From: Acholeplasmataceae bacterium
GTDB taxonomy: Bacteria; Bacillota_I; Bacilli_A; ML615J-28; CAG-698
Assembly: GCA_012841765.1 (NCBI GenBank)
Contig: DUUA01000194.1
Location: 1-13,964 of the forward strand
Direction of reading: 5' to 3'
Length of the DNA stretch: 13,964 bases
Part shown: piece by piece, positions 7,416-13,964 of the stretch
Position numbering within the stretch: position 1 is the first letter of the stretch
How the letters are laid out: each line of letters begins with the position of its first letter
Notes under the pieces: model-generated
Seen by the model: the letters and a program-made list of their open reading frames with translations, nothing else
Told to the model about the DNA's origin: nothing
Database searches by the model: none
Position numbers and translations under genes: made by a program

Positions 7416-8261
7416 ATGATTCAATGGTATCCAGGCCACATGGCCAAAACAAAAAAAGAAATACAAAAAAATCTAAAATTAGTTGATATTGTAATTGAAT
7501 TACTAGATGCAAGAATTCCTATTTCTTCAGAAAATCCAATGATAGCTGAAATTTTACAAAATAAGGCTCGTCTTATTTTACTTACTAAATCAACAATGTC
7601 AGACCCAATTGATAATACAAAATGGATAAAATATTTTCAAAAAGAAAATATTCAAGTATTGCTTGTTGACTCTATTTCAAAATATAATGTTAATAATATA
7701 ATTAAAAAATGTAAGATAATTTTAAAAGATAAACTTGAAAAAGAAAAAAATAAAGGTATGCGAGAAAGACCTATTAGAGCAATGATTGTTGGAATACCTA
7801 ATGTTGGTAAATCCACTTTAATAAATTCTTTAGTTAATAAAAAAATAACTGCTGTGGCAAATAGGCCAGGAGTTACAAGAATTAATCAATGGGTAAGGAT
7901 TAATAAAGATTTAGAACTTTTAGATACGCCGGGTGTTTTATGGCCTAAGTTTGAAAATAAAGATATCGCGAGAAAACTTTTATTAACAGGAGCCATTAAA
8001 GATACAGCTGTTAATGATAGTGAATTAGGGTTATATTTTTTAGATTTTCTTAAACTTAAATATCCTAATTTATTGATAAAAAGGTACGGTGTAGAAGTTA
8101 GCATGTCTAATGATGAAATCTTAAAACATATCGCAAGAAGCAGAGGTTTTTTCAATGCTGATGAAGTGTTTTTAGATAGAGCAATAGATGCTTTAATAGT
8201 TGATTTTAGAAATGAAAGAATAGGAAGGATTTCCTTGGACAAAACAGAAGATTATGAATAG
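7416..8261 (+). CDS. rbgA: Ribosome biogenesis GTPase RbgA (YlqF), circularly permuted, with a degenerate G4 motif
   Basis: A 281-residue circularly permuted GTPase that drives late 50S subunit maturation. It opens with IQWYPGHMAK (2-11; His8 is the counterpart of B. subtilis His9, implicated in GTP hydrolysis) and VDIVIELLDARIP (23-35). The G4 position then reads LLTKST (55-60) where the family has LLNKAD: Asn and Asp, which specify guanine, are replaced by Thr57 and Thr60. The later motifs are intact: G1 GIPNVGKST (126-134), G2 PGVTR (151-155) and G3 LLDTPGVLWP (168-177). The C-terminal RNA-binding helical domain (about 180-281) is present, so the protein is full length. The ATG at 7416 follows TAGGAGAG, whose first three bases are the lepB stop. 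Its last 8 bases overlap rnhB. RbgA followed by RnhB is the Bacillus order. Confidence 0.95.
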   Translation: MIQWYPGHMAKTKKEIQKNLKLVDIVIELLDARIPISSENPMIAEILQNKARLILLTKSTMSDPIDNTKWIKYFQKENIQVLLVDSISKYNVNNIIKKCKIILKDKLEKEKNKGMRERPIRAMIVGIPNVGKSTLINSLVNKKITAVANRPGVTRINQWVRINKDLELLDTPGVLWPKFENKDIARKLLLTGAIKDTAVNDSELGLYFLDFLKLKYPNLLIKRYGVEVSMSNDEILKHIARSRGFFNADEVFLDRAIDALIVDFRNERIGRISLDKTEDYE

Positions 8262-8856
8262 TCTATATGAATATGAACTAAATCTTAATCAAGAAGGCTA
8301 TACATTAATTGCTGGTTGTGATGAGGCTGGACGCGGGCCAATGGCAGGGCCATTAGTTGCTTCAGCTGTAATACTACCAAAGGGTTTACAAGTAGATTTA
8401 TTGAATGATTCAAAAAAAGTTAGCAAAAAGAATAGGGAAATATTATTTGATTTAATTACGGATAAAGCTTTAAGCTATAGCATTGTTTTTATTGATGTTG
8501 AGGAAGTAGATTTATTAAATGTTTATAAAGCAAGTAAAAAAGCAATGGTTGAGGCTATTAATAATTTAAAAATAAAACCGGAAATTATTTTAAGCGATGC
8601 TATGCCTTTAGATATTGAGACGAAATATGTTTCAATTATTCATGGAGATTCATTAAGCAGTAATATTGCTGCTGCAAGTATTCTTGCTAAAGTTTCTAGA
8701 GATAGATATATGGAAAAAATGGCTCTTATTTATCCGGAATATGGATTTGAGAAACACAAAGGATATGTTACTAAATTACATTTAGAGAAATTACAAAAAT
8801 TTGGTCCTTGTGAAATTCATCGAAAAAGCTTTGCACCTGTTAAGAAATATTTATAA
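8254..8856 (+). CDS. rnhB: Ribonuclease HII
   Basis: A 200-residue endonuclease that cuts RNA in RNA/DNA hybrids and 5' to single ribonucleotides misincorporated in DNA. Metal-binding acidic residues are visible: Asp23 and Glu24 in GCDEAGRGP (21-29), Asp115 in ILSDAMPL and Asp132 in HGDSLS. The family block IAAASILAKVSRD (138-150) and HKGY (168-171) follow; the Gly-Arg-Gly of the first motif and Tyr171 correspond to the ribonucleotide-junction sensor in characterised type 2 enzymes. It lacks the N-terminal extension of the ~255-residue Bacillus protein and so is close to the minimal catalytic form. The start overlaps rbgA by 8 bases and has only a weak ribosome site (AGAAG, 8246-8250), so translation is probably coupled to rbgA. 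It is the last gene of the operon and a hairpin follows. Confidence 0.96.
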   Translation: MNSLYEYELNLNQEGYTLIAGCDEAGRGPMAGPLVASAVILPKGLQVDLLNDSKKVSKKNREILFDLITDKALSYSIVFIDVEEVDLLNVYKASKKAMVEAINNLKIKPEIILSDAMPLDIETKYVSIIHGDSLSSNIAAASILAKVSRDRYMEKMALIYPEYGFEKHKGYVTKLHLEKLQKFGPCEIHRKSFAPVKKYL

Positions 8857-8861
8857 TAAAA

Positions 8862-8896
8862 AATATAAAAAGCATTTAATTATGCTTTTTTATATT
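8862..8896 (+). terminator. Rho-independent terminator after rnhB
   Basis: A hairpin with arms 8862-8875 (ending AAAAAGCAT) and 8882-8896 (ATGCTTTTTTATA), one bulged T and a 6-base loop. It begins 5 bases after the rnhB stop. The right arm provides the T run. It closes the five-gene operon and separates it from topA. Confidence 0.8.
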
Positions 8897-8915
8897 AATA
8901 AATAGATTAATATCA

Positions 8916-8944
8916 TTGCATAGATAATATTATAGTGTTATAAT
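8916..8944 (+). promoter_or_regulatory. topA: Extended -10 sigma-A promoter of topA
   Basis: TTGCAT (8916-8921) and a perfect TATAAT (8939-8944) are 17 bases apart, with a TG at 8936-8937 forming an extended -10 (TGTTATAAT). Transcription should start near 8950, leaving only a few bases before the ribosome site, so little room exists for leader-based control. Confidence 0.8.
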
Positions 8945-8954
8945 CAAAACCACT

Positions 8955-8962
8955 GGAGGTGA
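8955..8962 (+). promoter_or_regulatory. topA: Ribosome binding site that decides the topA start
   Basis: GGAGGTGA is close to perfect and lies 5 bases before ATG 8968. The in-frame GTG at 8959 is part of this site and is therefore not the start. Confidence 0.85.
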
Positions 8963-8967
8963 ATGGT

Positions 8968-10950
8968 ATGGCTAAATATCTAGTTATTGTGGAAAGTCCG
9001 GCAAAATCAAAAACAATTGAAAAATATCTAGGCGATGATTTTACTGTTAAATCGAGTAAAGGTCATATCAGAGATCTTACTAAAAGTGGCTTTGGAGGTT
9101 ACGGAGTAGATATTGAAAATAATTTTGAACCTAAATATAGAGTTCAAACTGATAAAAAATTAATTGTGAAAGAACTAAAAGTGGAATCAAAAAAAGCTGA
9201 AAAAGTTTATTTAGCAACTGACCCAGATAGAGAAGGAGAGGCAATTTCTTGGCATTTATTTGAAGTCTTAGGTTTGAATAACGATAATTATGAGCGAATA
9301 GTATTTAATGAAATTACAAAAAAAGCAGTTGTAAATAGTTTAGAAAACGGTAGAGAGATTGACATGGACTTAGTTAAGTCTCAAGAAGCTAGAAGAATAT
9401 TAGACAGGATAATTGGATTTAGTTTATCTAAACTTTTACAAAATAAAATAGGATCAAAATCAGCTGGTAGAGTTCAATCTGCAGCTTTAAAATTAATTGT
9501 CGATAAAGAAAAAGAACATCAAGCTTTTATCCCAGAAGAATATTGGGAAGTTTATGGAACTTTTACTCATTCGAAAAAAGAGATTAAAGCAAAACTTATT
9601 TCCTTTAATGATGAAAAAATCGAACTTAAATCAAGAGAAGATACAGATAATGTATTGAAGGAATTAAATGATAAATATATTGTTGAATCTATTACAGCTA
9701 AAGAAAGACAAAAACAATCACGTGCCCCTTTTATTACTTCAACTTTACAACAAGATGCATCATCAAAATTTAATTATTCTTCTAAAAAAACAATGATGGT
9801 TGCTCAAAAGTTATATGAAGGAATAGAAGTAGCAAAAGAACGTGTTGGATTAATAACTTATATGAGAACTGATTCAAAAAGACTATCTGATGATTTTATT
9901 GAAGATGGGAAAAAGTATATTATTGATAATTATGGTGAAAACTATTATAAAGGTTATAAAGAAGCTGTTAAAAAAGATAAAAATGTACAAGACGCCCATG
10001 AAGCAATCAGACCTACAAATTTAGAGTATAATCCTAAAGAAATTAAAAAATATTTAAGTGCTGATGAATATAAATTATATTCTTTGATTTACTTTCGAGC
10101 TCTTGCAACTTTAATGAGCAATGCAGTTGCTGAGGATGGTAAAATAACAATTGCCAATAATGGCTATAAGTTTGAGGCTAATGGTAGTAAGATAATTTTT
10201 GATGGATATTTAAAAGTTTATGGCCAGTTTGAAACTACTTCAGATAATGAATTACCTTCTTTTAAAGAAAAGGATGAGATTAAACAATATATAATTGAAG
10301 AAGAACAAAAATTTACTTCTCCTCCAGCAAGATATACTGAAGCTAAATTAATTAAGAAAATGGAAGAACTAGGAATTGGACGGCCTTCAACATATTCAAC
10401 TGTTGTTGATACTTTGAAAAAAAGATTTTATATTCAAACTGAGCAAAAAAGTTTTATTCCTACAGATCAAGGCATTTTAACAAGTGATAAGTTAAATGAA
10501 TATTTTAGCAATATTATTAATGTTAAATATACAGCTGAAATGGAAGAGACTTTAGATGAAATATCAAATGGTGAAAAAGTTTCTTATGAAGAATTAGATA
10601 AGTTTTATCAAAGCTATAAACCAATTTTGGATGAGGCACAAGAAAAAATGGAAAAAATTTATCCGAAATTTCTTGATGAATTATGTCCTGAATGTTCTCT
10701 GCCTTTAGTAGTTAGAAGGAGTAGATATGGAGAATTTATTGCTTGTTCAGGTTTTCCGAAATGTCGTTATATAAAACAAGAAGAAAAAGATATACCTATT
10801 GATACAGGAATTATTTGTCCTGAGTGTAACGAAGGAACTCTTCTTGAAAGAATAGGAAGAAGGGGAAGAGCTAAAGATAAGACATTTTATGGATGTTCTA
10901 GATATCCAAAATGTAAAGCAACCTTTAGTGAATTGCCAGAAGAAAAATAA
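8968..10950 (+). CDS. topA: DNA topoisomerase I (type IA)
   Basis: A 660-residue omega protein that relaxes negative supercoils through a 5'-phosphotyrosyl intermediate, balancing gyrase. The Toprim domain is at the N-terminus: VIVESPAKSKTI (6-17; catalytic Glu9) and ATDPDREGEAISWHL (83-97; metal-binding Asp85 and Asp87). The core contains SAGRVQSAAL (165-174), the active-site Tyr298 in GLITYMRTDS, QDAHEAIRPTN (341-351) and GIGRPSTYS (469-477). Two four-cysteine zinc-ribbon modules close the protein: Cys573, 576, 593, 599 and Cys617, 620, 643, 649. The length is slightly short of B. subtilis TopA (691) and no catalytic block is missing. It is transcribed alone, between the rnhB terminator and its own stop-overlapping terminator; dprA, which precedes topA in Bacillus, is absent. 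Confidence 0.98.
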   Translation: MAKYLVIVESPAKSKTIEKYLGDDFTVKSSKGHIRDLTKSGFGGYGVDIENNFEPKYRVQTDKKLIVKELKVESKKAEKVYLATDPDREGEAISWHLFEVLGLNNDNYERIVFNEITKKAVVNSLENGREIDMDLVKSQEARRILDRIIGFSLSKLLQNKIGSKSAGRVQSAALKLIVDKEKEHQAFIPEEYWEVYGTFTHSKKEIKAKLISFNDEKIELKSREDTDNVLKELNDKYIVESITAKERQKQSRAPFITSTLQQDASSKFNYSSKKTMMVAQKLYEGIEVAKERVGLITYMRTDSKRLSDDFIEDGKKYIIDNYGENYYKGYKEAVKKDKNVQDAHEAIRPTNLEYNPKEIKKYLSADEYKLYSLIYFRALATLMSNAVAEDGKITIANNGYKFEANGSKIIFDGYLKVYGQFETTSDNELPSFKEKDEIKQYIIEEEQKFTSPPARYTEAKLIKKMEELGIGRPSTYSTVVDTLKKRFYIQTEQKSFIPTDQGILTSDKLNEYFSNIINVKYTAEMEETLDEISNGEKVSYEELDKFYQSYKPILDEAQEKMEKIYPKFLDELCPECSLPLVVRRSRYGEFIACSGFPKCRYIKQEEKDIPIDTGIICPECNEGTLLERIGRRGRAKDKTFYGCSRYPKCKATFSELPEEK

Positions 10951-10967
10951 CCTTATTGGTTATTTTT
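10943..10967 (+). terminator. Rho-independent terminator overlapping the topA stop codon
   Basis: The stem pairs 10943-10952 (AAAAATAACC) with 10958-10967 (GGTTATTTTT) around a 5-base loop, TTATT, and the T run continues to 10970. The topA TAA (10948-10950) lies inside the left arm, so a ribosome terminating there would cover part of the hairpin. Confidence 0.82.
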
Positions 10968-10986
10968 TTTGTATTAGAATATTATT

Positions 10987-11020
10987 TTGACTATAAAAAA
11001 TGATGATATTATGTTATAAT
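10987..11020 (+). promoter_or_regulatory. Promoter of the ftsY-ylxM-ffh operon (extended -10)
   Basis: A perfect TATAAT (11015-11020) is preceded by TG at 11012-11013, giving TGTTATAAT, the same extended -10 as topA. The TTGACT at 10987-10992 is 22 bases from it, too far for a standard -35, but it is 17 bases from a weaker TATGTT (11010-11015). Either an extended -10 promoter with a poor -35 or the TTGACT/TATGTT pair drives the operon; both start it around 11022-11027. Confidence 0.6.
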
Positions 11021-11045
11021 ATATTATATGAATATAAGAAATAAT

Positions 11046-11049
11046 GGAG
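11046..11049 (+). promoter_or_regulatory. ftsY: Ribosome binding site that decides the ftsY start
   Basis: GGAG lies 6 bases before ATG 11056. The in-frame ATG at 11044 overlaps this site and lacks one of its own; it would only add four residues. Confidence 0.75.
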
Positions 11050-11055
11050 AGTTAT

Positions 11056-12036
11056 ATGGGATTATTTGATATTTTTAAAAGTAAGAAAAGGCGACAAGAA
11101 GCTGAAAAGTTTAAAACAACTATGGAAAAGACTCGAAAGAGTCCTTCATTTTTACGTTTAAAGAAATTATTTGAAAATTTTAGTGAAGTTAATGATGACT
11201 TTTTTGACGAATTGGAAGAAATATTTATAATGTCTGATATTGGTGTTGATACAGTTGTAAAGTTTGTTGATGAATTAAGAAGTGATGAAGTAGTTCAAAA
11301 CATGGTTTCACCAAAAGAACTACAATCTGTAATTATTGATAAGATGTTTGACATTTATTTAAAAGGGCAAATTGTTAATTCCAATTTAATAGAAAATAAA
11401 GATAGTTTAAATGTATATTTGTTTGTTGGTGTCAATGGTGTAGGAAAAACTACTACGATTGCCAAAGTGGCGTATAAACTAAAAAAAGAGGGAAAAAAGG
11501 TTTGTTTAGCTGCTGGTGATACATTTAGAGCAGGTGCTATTCAACAATTGCAAATTTGGGGAGATAGAGCGGGCTGTACTGTGATTTCTAAACCAGAAGG
11601 ATCGGACCCGTCTAGTGTAATTTACGATGCTATTCAGTATGCCAAAGAAAATAATTATGATTGTTTATTATGTGATACAGCAGGAAGATTACAAACAAAA
11701 GTTAATTTAATGAAAGAATTAGAGAAAATAAAAAAAGTAATATCTCGTGAAGTGCCCAATGCCCCTCAAGATACACTACTTGTAATTGATGCTACAACCG
11801 GACAAAATGGTCTAAATCAAGCTAAAGCATTTATTGAAGCTACTGATGTTAGTGGTGTAGTTCTAACAAAACTTGATGGTACTGCTAAAGGGGGAATAGT
11901 TTTAGCAATTCGTGATATTTACGATATTCCTATTAAGTTTGTTGGTATAGGTGAAAAAATCGAAGATATTGAATATTTTGATTTAGAACAATACATTTAT
12001 GGTCTATTTGCAGAACTAATTGATGAAGAGGAATAA
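11056..12036 (+). CDS. ftsY: SRP receptor FtsY
   Basis: A 326-residue SRP GTPase that receives ribosome-nascent chain-SRP complexes at the membrane and hands them to SecYEG. It starts MGLFDIFKSKKR, a short basic amphipathic lead that could bind lipid directly; the long acidic A domain of E. coli FtsY is absent, as in many Gram-positives. The four-helix N domain covers about 15-115. The G domain has G1 GVNGVGKTT (125-133), the SRP-GTPase insertion motif DTFRAGAIQQL (155-165), G3 DTAGR (207-211), G4 TKLDGTAKGG (271-280) and the closing GIGEKIEDIEYFD (297-309). All catalytic blocks are intact. It is first in the operon; its TAA (12034-12036) is one base before ylxM, whose ribosome site sits in the last ftsY codons. 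Confidence 0.97.
   Translation: MGLFDIFKSKKRRQEAEKFKTTMEKTRKSPSFLRLKKLFENFSEVNDDFFDELEEIFIMSDIGVDTVVKFVDELRSDEVVQNMVSPKELQSVIIDKMFDIYLKGQIVNSNLIENKDSLNVYLFVGVNGVGKTTTIAKVAYKLKKEGKKVCLAAGDTFRAGAIQQLQIWGDRAGCTVISKPEGSDPSSVIYDAIQYAKENNYDCLLCDTAGRLQTKVNLMKELEKIKKVISREVPNAPQDTLLVIDATTGQNGLNQAKAFIEATDVSGVVLTKLDGTAKGGIVLAIRDIYDIPIKFVGIGEKIEDIEYFDLEQYIYGLFAELIDEEE
12028..12031 (+). promoter_or_regulatory. Ribosome binding site that decides the ylxM start
   Basis: GAGG inside the end of ftsY is 6 bases before ATG 12038. The in-frame TTG 12020 and ATG 12023 upstream have no comparable site and would add six residues unlike the family N-terminus. Confidence 0.7.
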
Positions 12037-12037
12037 A

Positions 12038-12358
12038 ATGAATTTATTACAAAAACAACAATATTATATTAATCTTTATGATTTTTATGGAGATTTGTTA
12101 ACTGAAAAACAACAAATTTATTTTAAAGATTATTATTTTGATGATTTATCTTTAGCTGAAATAGCAATAAACCACGAAGTTAGCCGGAATGCAGTTTATG
12201 ATAGTATTAGTAAAGTATATAAATTGCTAGAAAATTATGAAAAAAAATTAGGACTTCTAGATAAATTTCAAAAAAGAGAGAAGTTATTTGCTGAATATAA
12301 AAACTTTAATGAAGATAAAATAAATGAAATTATAAATAAATTACAAAATATAGAGTAG
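12038..12358 (+). CDS. ylxM: YlxM family SRP-associated helix-turn-helix protein
   Basis: A 106-residue protein of the YlxM/p13 family, normally about 110 residues and encoded beside ffh. The N-terminal family signature is clear: NLYDFYGDLLTEKQ (12-25), then YYFDDLSLAEIA (32-43) and the recognition helix VSRNAVYDSI (48-57). The fold is that of a sigma-70 region 4-like helix-turn-helix (about 22-65). Residues 66-106 form a charged helical tail beginning ENYEKKL. Family knowledge: in Streptococcus mutans YlxM binds SRP components and modulates FtsY/Ffh GTPase activity; a DNA-binding role is possible from the fold but unproven. It lies one base after ftsY and 8 bases before ffh, so it is almost certainly co-translated with both. 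Its TAG overlaps the ffh ribosome site. Confidence 0.93.
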   Translation: MNLLQKQQYYINLYDFYGDLLTEKQQIYFKDYYFDDLSLAEIAINHEVSRNAVYDSISKVYKLLENYEKKLGLLDKFQKREKLFAEYKNFNEDKINEIINKLQNIE

Positions 12359-12366
12359 GTGAAATT

Positions 12367-13773
12367 ATGCCATTTGAAAGTTTATCTGAAAGAATTCAGA
12401 TGTCACTACGTCGTATTACTGGACGTGGAAAATTAAATGAAAAAGATATTGACGAAATGATGAGAGAAATACGTTTGTCTTTACTAGAGGCAGATGTAAA
12501 TTATAAAGTCGTAAAAAAATTCACAGCTGAAGTTAAAGAAAAAGCTCTTGGGGAAAAGATTATGAAATCTTTAGCACCTGGAGATATGGTTGTAAAAGTA
12601 GTTCATGAAGAACTAAAATCTTTAATGGGTGATGAAGCTGCACCAGTAGTTTATAAAGCTGGTGGGTTATCAACATTTATGCTTGTTGGACTTCAAGGGG
12701 CAGGTAAAACTACTCATTGTGGGAAAATAGCAACATTTTTAAGGAAACAAGATCATCGCAAGCCTATCATGATTGCAGCCGATATTTATAGACCTGCTGC
12801 TATTGATCAATTAATAACTGTGGGAAAACAATTAAATATTCCCGTTTTTAGTATGGGAACTGATCATAAAGTTATTGATATAGTCAAAGAAGGAATAAAA
12901 TTTGCAAAACAAAATGGTTTTGATTTAGCTATTATTGACACAGCTGGACGACTTCATATTGATGAATTATTAATGAATGAATTAGAAGAAATTGTTAAAG
13001 AAGTTGAACCTGATGAAATATTGTTAACTATTGATGCGATGATGGGACAAGATGCGATTAATGTTATTACAACATTTAATGAGCAATTACCAATAACTGG
13101 ATGCATTCTTACGAAACTTGATGGTGATACTCGTGGAGGAGCAGCATTATCAATAAGATATTTAACAAATGTTCCAATAAAGTATATTGGTGTTGGTGAA
13201 AAATTAGACCAATTGGAGATTTTCCATCCTGATAGAATGGCTGGTAGAATCTTAGGTATGGGAGATGTTGTTAGTCTTGTTGAAAAAGCATCAGATGCTG
13301 TTAGTGAAGAAGAAGCGGCAAAACTTGCTGAGAAAATGCAAAAAGGGAAATTTGATTATGATGATTTTCTAAAACAAATAAAAATGATAAAAAGAATGGG
13401 TTCTATTAAAGGATTACTTGGCATGATTCCTGGAATTGGAAAACAAATTAAAGGTTTAGATATTGATGAAAAACAATTTGTTTATATTGAAGCAATAATT
13501 AAATCAATGACTACATTAGAAAGACAAAATCCGCAATTACTTGCTAAAAGTTCAAGTAGAAGAGAAAGAATTGCTAAAGGTTCAGGAAGGCCTTATCCTG
13601 AGGTTAATGGGTTAACAAAACGATTTGAGGATATGAAAAAGCAAATGCAAATGGTTTCTAATATGGGTGAAGATGATATTAAGAAACAAGCATTAAATAA
13701 AAATAAGTTTAATTCACAACCTACAAAACAGAAAAAAGGTAAAGGAAAAGGTAGAGGTAATTTCAGATTTTAA
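12367..13773 (+). CDS. ffh: Signal recognition particle protein Ffh (SRP54)
   Basis: A 468-residue SRP GTPase that binds SRP RNA and signal sequences on nascent membrane and secreted proteins. The N domain is at 1-95, with the ALLEADVN-type motif as SLLEADVN (38-45). The G domain has G1 GLQGAGKTT (108-116), DIYRPAAIDQL (139-149), G3 DTAGR (191-195), G4 TKLDGDTRGG (249-258) and GVGEKLDQLEIFHPDRMAGRI (275-295, given in part here). The M domain (about 327-440) is methionine-rich, with the finger-loop region GSIKGLLGMIPGIG (345-358) and the SRP-RNA-binding SRRERIAKGSGR (397-408). A basic tail rich in Lys and Gly ends the protein. The ATG follows TAGGTGA (12356-12362), overlapping the ylxM stop. 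The SRP RNA gene is not in this window. Confidence 0.98.
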   Translation: MPFESLSERIQMSLRRITGRGKLNEKDIDEMMREIRLSLLEADVNYKVVKKFTAEVKEKALGEKIMKSLAPGDMVVKVVHEELKSLMGDEAAPVVYKAGGLSTFMLVGLQGAGKTTHCGKIATFLRKQDHRKPIMIAADIYRPAAIDQLITVGKQLNIPVFSMGTDHKVIDIVKEGIKFAKQNGFDLAIIDTAGRLHIDELLMNELEEIVKEVEPDEILLTIDAMMGQDAINVITTFNEQLPITGCILTKLDGDTRGGAALSIRYLTNVPIKYIGVGEKLDQLEIFHPDRMAGRILGMGDVVSLVEKASDAVSEEEAAKLAEKMQKGKFDYDDFLKQIKMIKRMGSIKGLLGMIPGIGKQIKGLDIDEKQFVYIEAIIKSMTTLERQNPQLLAKSSSRRERIAKGSGRPYPEVNGLTKRFEDMKKQMQMVSNMGEDDIKKQALNKNKFNSQPTKQKKGKGKGRGNFRF

Positions 13774-13777
13774 ATTT

Positions 13778-13782
13778 GAGGT
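13778..13782 (+). promoter_or_regulatory. Ribosome binding site of the gene after ffh
   Basis: GAGGT lies 4 bases before ATG 13787. It is one of the reasons to believe that the short truncated frame at the window edge is a real gene. Confidence 0.6.
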
Positions 13783-13786
13783 AAAT

Positions 13787-13964
13787 ATGAATAAAAAAGA
13801 ATTAGAAAATAAAATTAAAGATTTAGAGAACACTTTTAATTTAAAATTAAAGGAATTAGATAAAAAATTTAATTATTATATGAATGTATTGACTAAAGAT
13901 TGTTTAGAAGATTTAAAAATTTACGAAGAAAACCTTCTAAAAACTAATAATATTAAAAAAATTA
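13787..13964 (+). CDS. Start of an unidentified coiled-coil protein gene, cut by the window end
   Basis: Fifty-nine codons are open from ATG 13787 to the last base, 13 bases after the ffh stop and with a proper ribosome site, so it looks like the fourth gene of the ftsY operon. The visible protein begins MNKKELENKIKDLENTF and is dominated by Lys, Glu, Leu and Asn. Leu, Ile and Phe recur at heptad-like spacing through about residue 30, typical of a coiled coil, followed by a second helical-looking stretch (YYMNVLTKDCLEDLKIYEEN, about 30-49). No signal peptide, membrane span or catalytic motif is visible. It is not rpsP, which commonly follows ffh in Bacilli. Function cannot be stated from this fragment. 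An alternative is a short leader-like frame, but codon use matches its neighbours. Confidence 0.6.
   Translation, partial: MNKKELENKIKDLENTFNLKLKELDKKFNYYMNVLTKDCLEDLKIYEENLLKTNNIKKI

Noticed and set aside
7886..8242. 118-codon minus-strand frame inside rbgA
   Set aside because: Complement of conserved RbgA G3 and C-terminal sequence; no homology recognised and no promoter or ribosome site.
1..13964. Mycoplasma-type recoding with UGA as tryptophan
   Set aside because: Tryptophans at conserved sites (for example RbgA LLDTPGVLWP and TopA AISWHL) are TGG, and every family protein is full length without reading through TGA.
1..13964. CRISPR array, tRNA, rRNA, riboswitch, transposon or phage genes
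   Set aside because: All intergenic gaps are under about 200 bases and are accounted for by promoters and terminators; no spaced repeats, cloverleaf, transposase or phage motif was seen.

Overview
The window is a strongly A+T-rich, gene-dense bacterial chromosome segment with low-GC Gram-positive (Bacillota/Bacilli) features. It has strong AGGAGG-type ribosome sites, sigma-A-like promoters with TATAAT boxes, YlxM encoded between FtsY and Ffh, RbgA next to RNase HII, and a YngK/DigH-like GHL10 protein. Very low GC and long Lys/Asn/Ile-rich proteins suggest a Bacilli lineage near the Mollicutes (for example Acholeplasma-, Haloplasma-, Izemoplasma- or RF39-like). That placement is inference. Tryptophan is encoded by TGG and no UGA readthrough is needed, so the standard bacterial code (table 11) applies.

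Layout. (1) 56-2722, plus strand: a large secreted GHL10-type glycoside-hydrolase-like protein with four Fn3-like C-terminal modules. (2) 2742-3560, minus strand: a Cof-type HAD phosphatase. These two genes converge on one shared hairpin terminator. (3) 3743-8856, plus strand: a tight five-gene operon: an unknown single-span membrane protein, an FtsK/SpoIIIE-type DNA translocase lacking the usual membrane domain, signal peptidase I, the ribosome-assembly GTPase RbgA and RNase HII. It starts at a clear promoter and ends at a hairpin. (4) 8968-10950: topA alone, with its own extended -10 promoter and a terminator overlapping its stop codon. (5) 11056 onward: the SRP operon ftsY-ylxM-ffh, followed by the start of an unidentified coiled-coil gene cut by the window edge.

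Functionally this is housekeeping: chromosome segregation and topology (FtsK, TopA, RNase HII), membrane targeting and signal-peptide removal (Ffh, FtsY, YlxM, LepB), 50S assembly (RbgA) and envelope or extracellular glycan processing (GHL10). I see no mobile element, CRISPR array, tRNA, rRNA, phage gene or obvious new defence system. The SRP RNA gene is not in the window.

The observations most worth following are: the membrane-domain-less FtsK placed one base after a membrane-protein gene; an RbgA whose G4 guanine-specificity motif is TKST rather than NKxD; and a signal peptidase whose active-site box lacks the usual proline. In several genes the longest open frame overstates the protein, because the ribosome site places the start at a downstream codon; I give the corrected starts.
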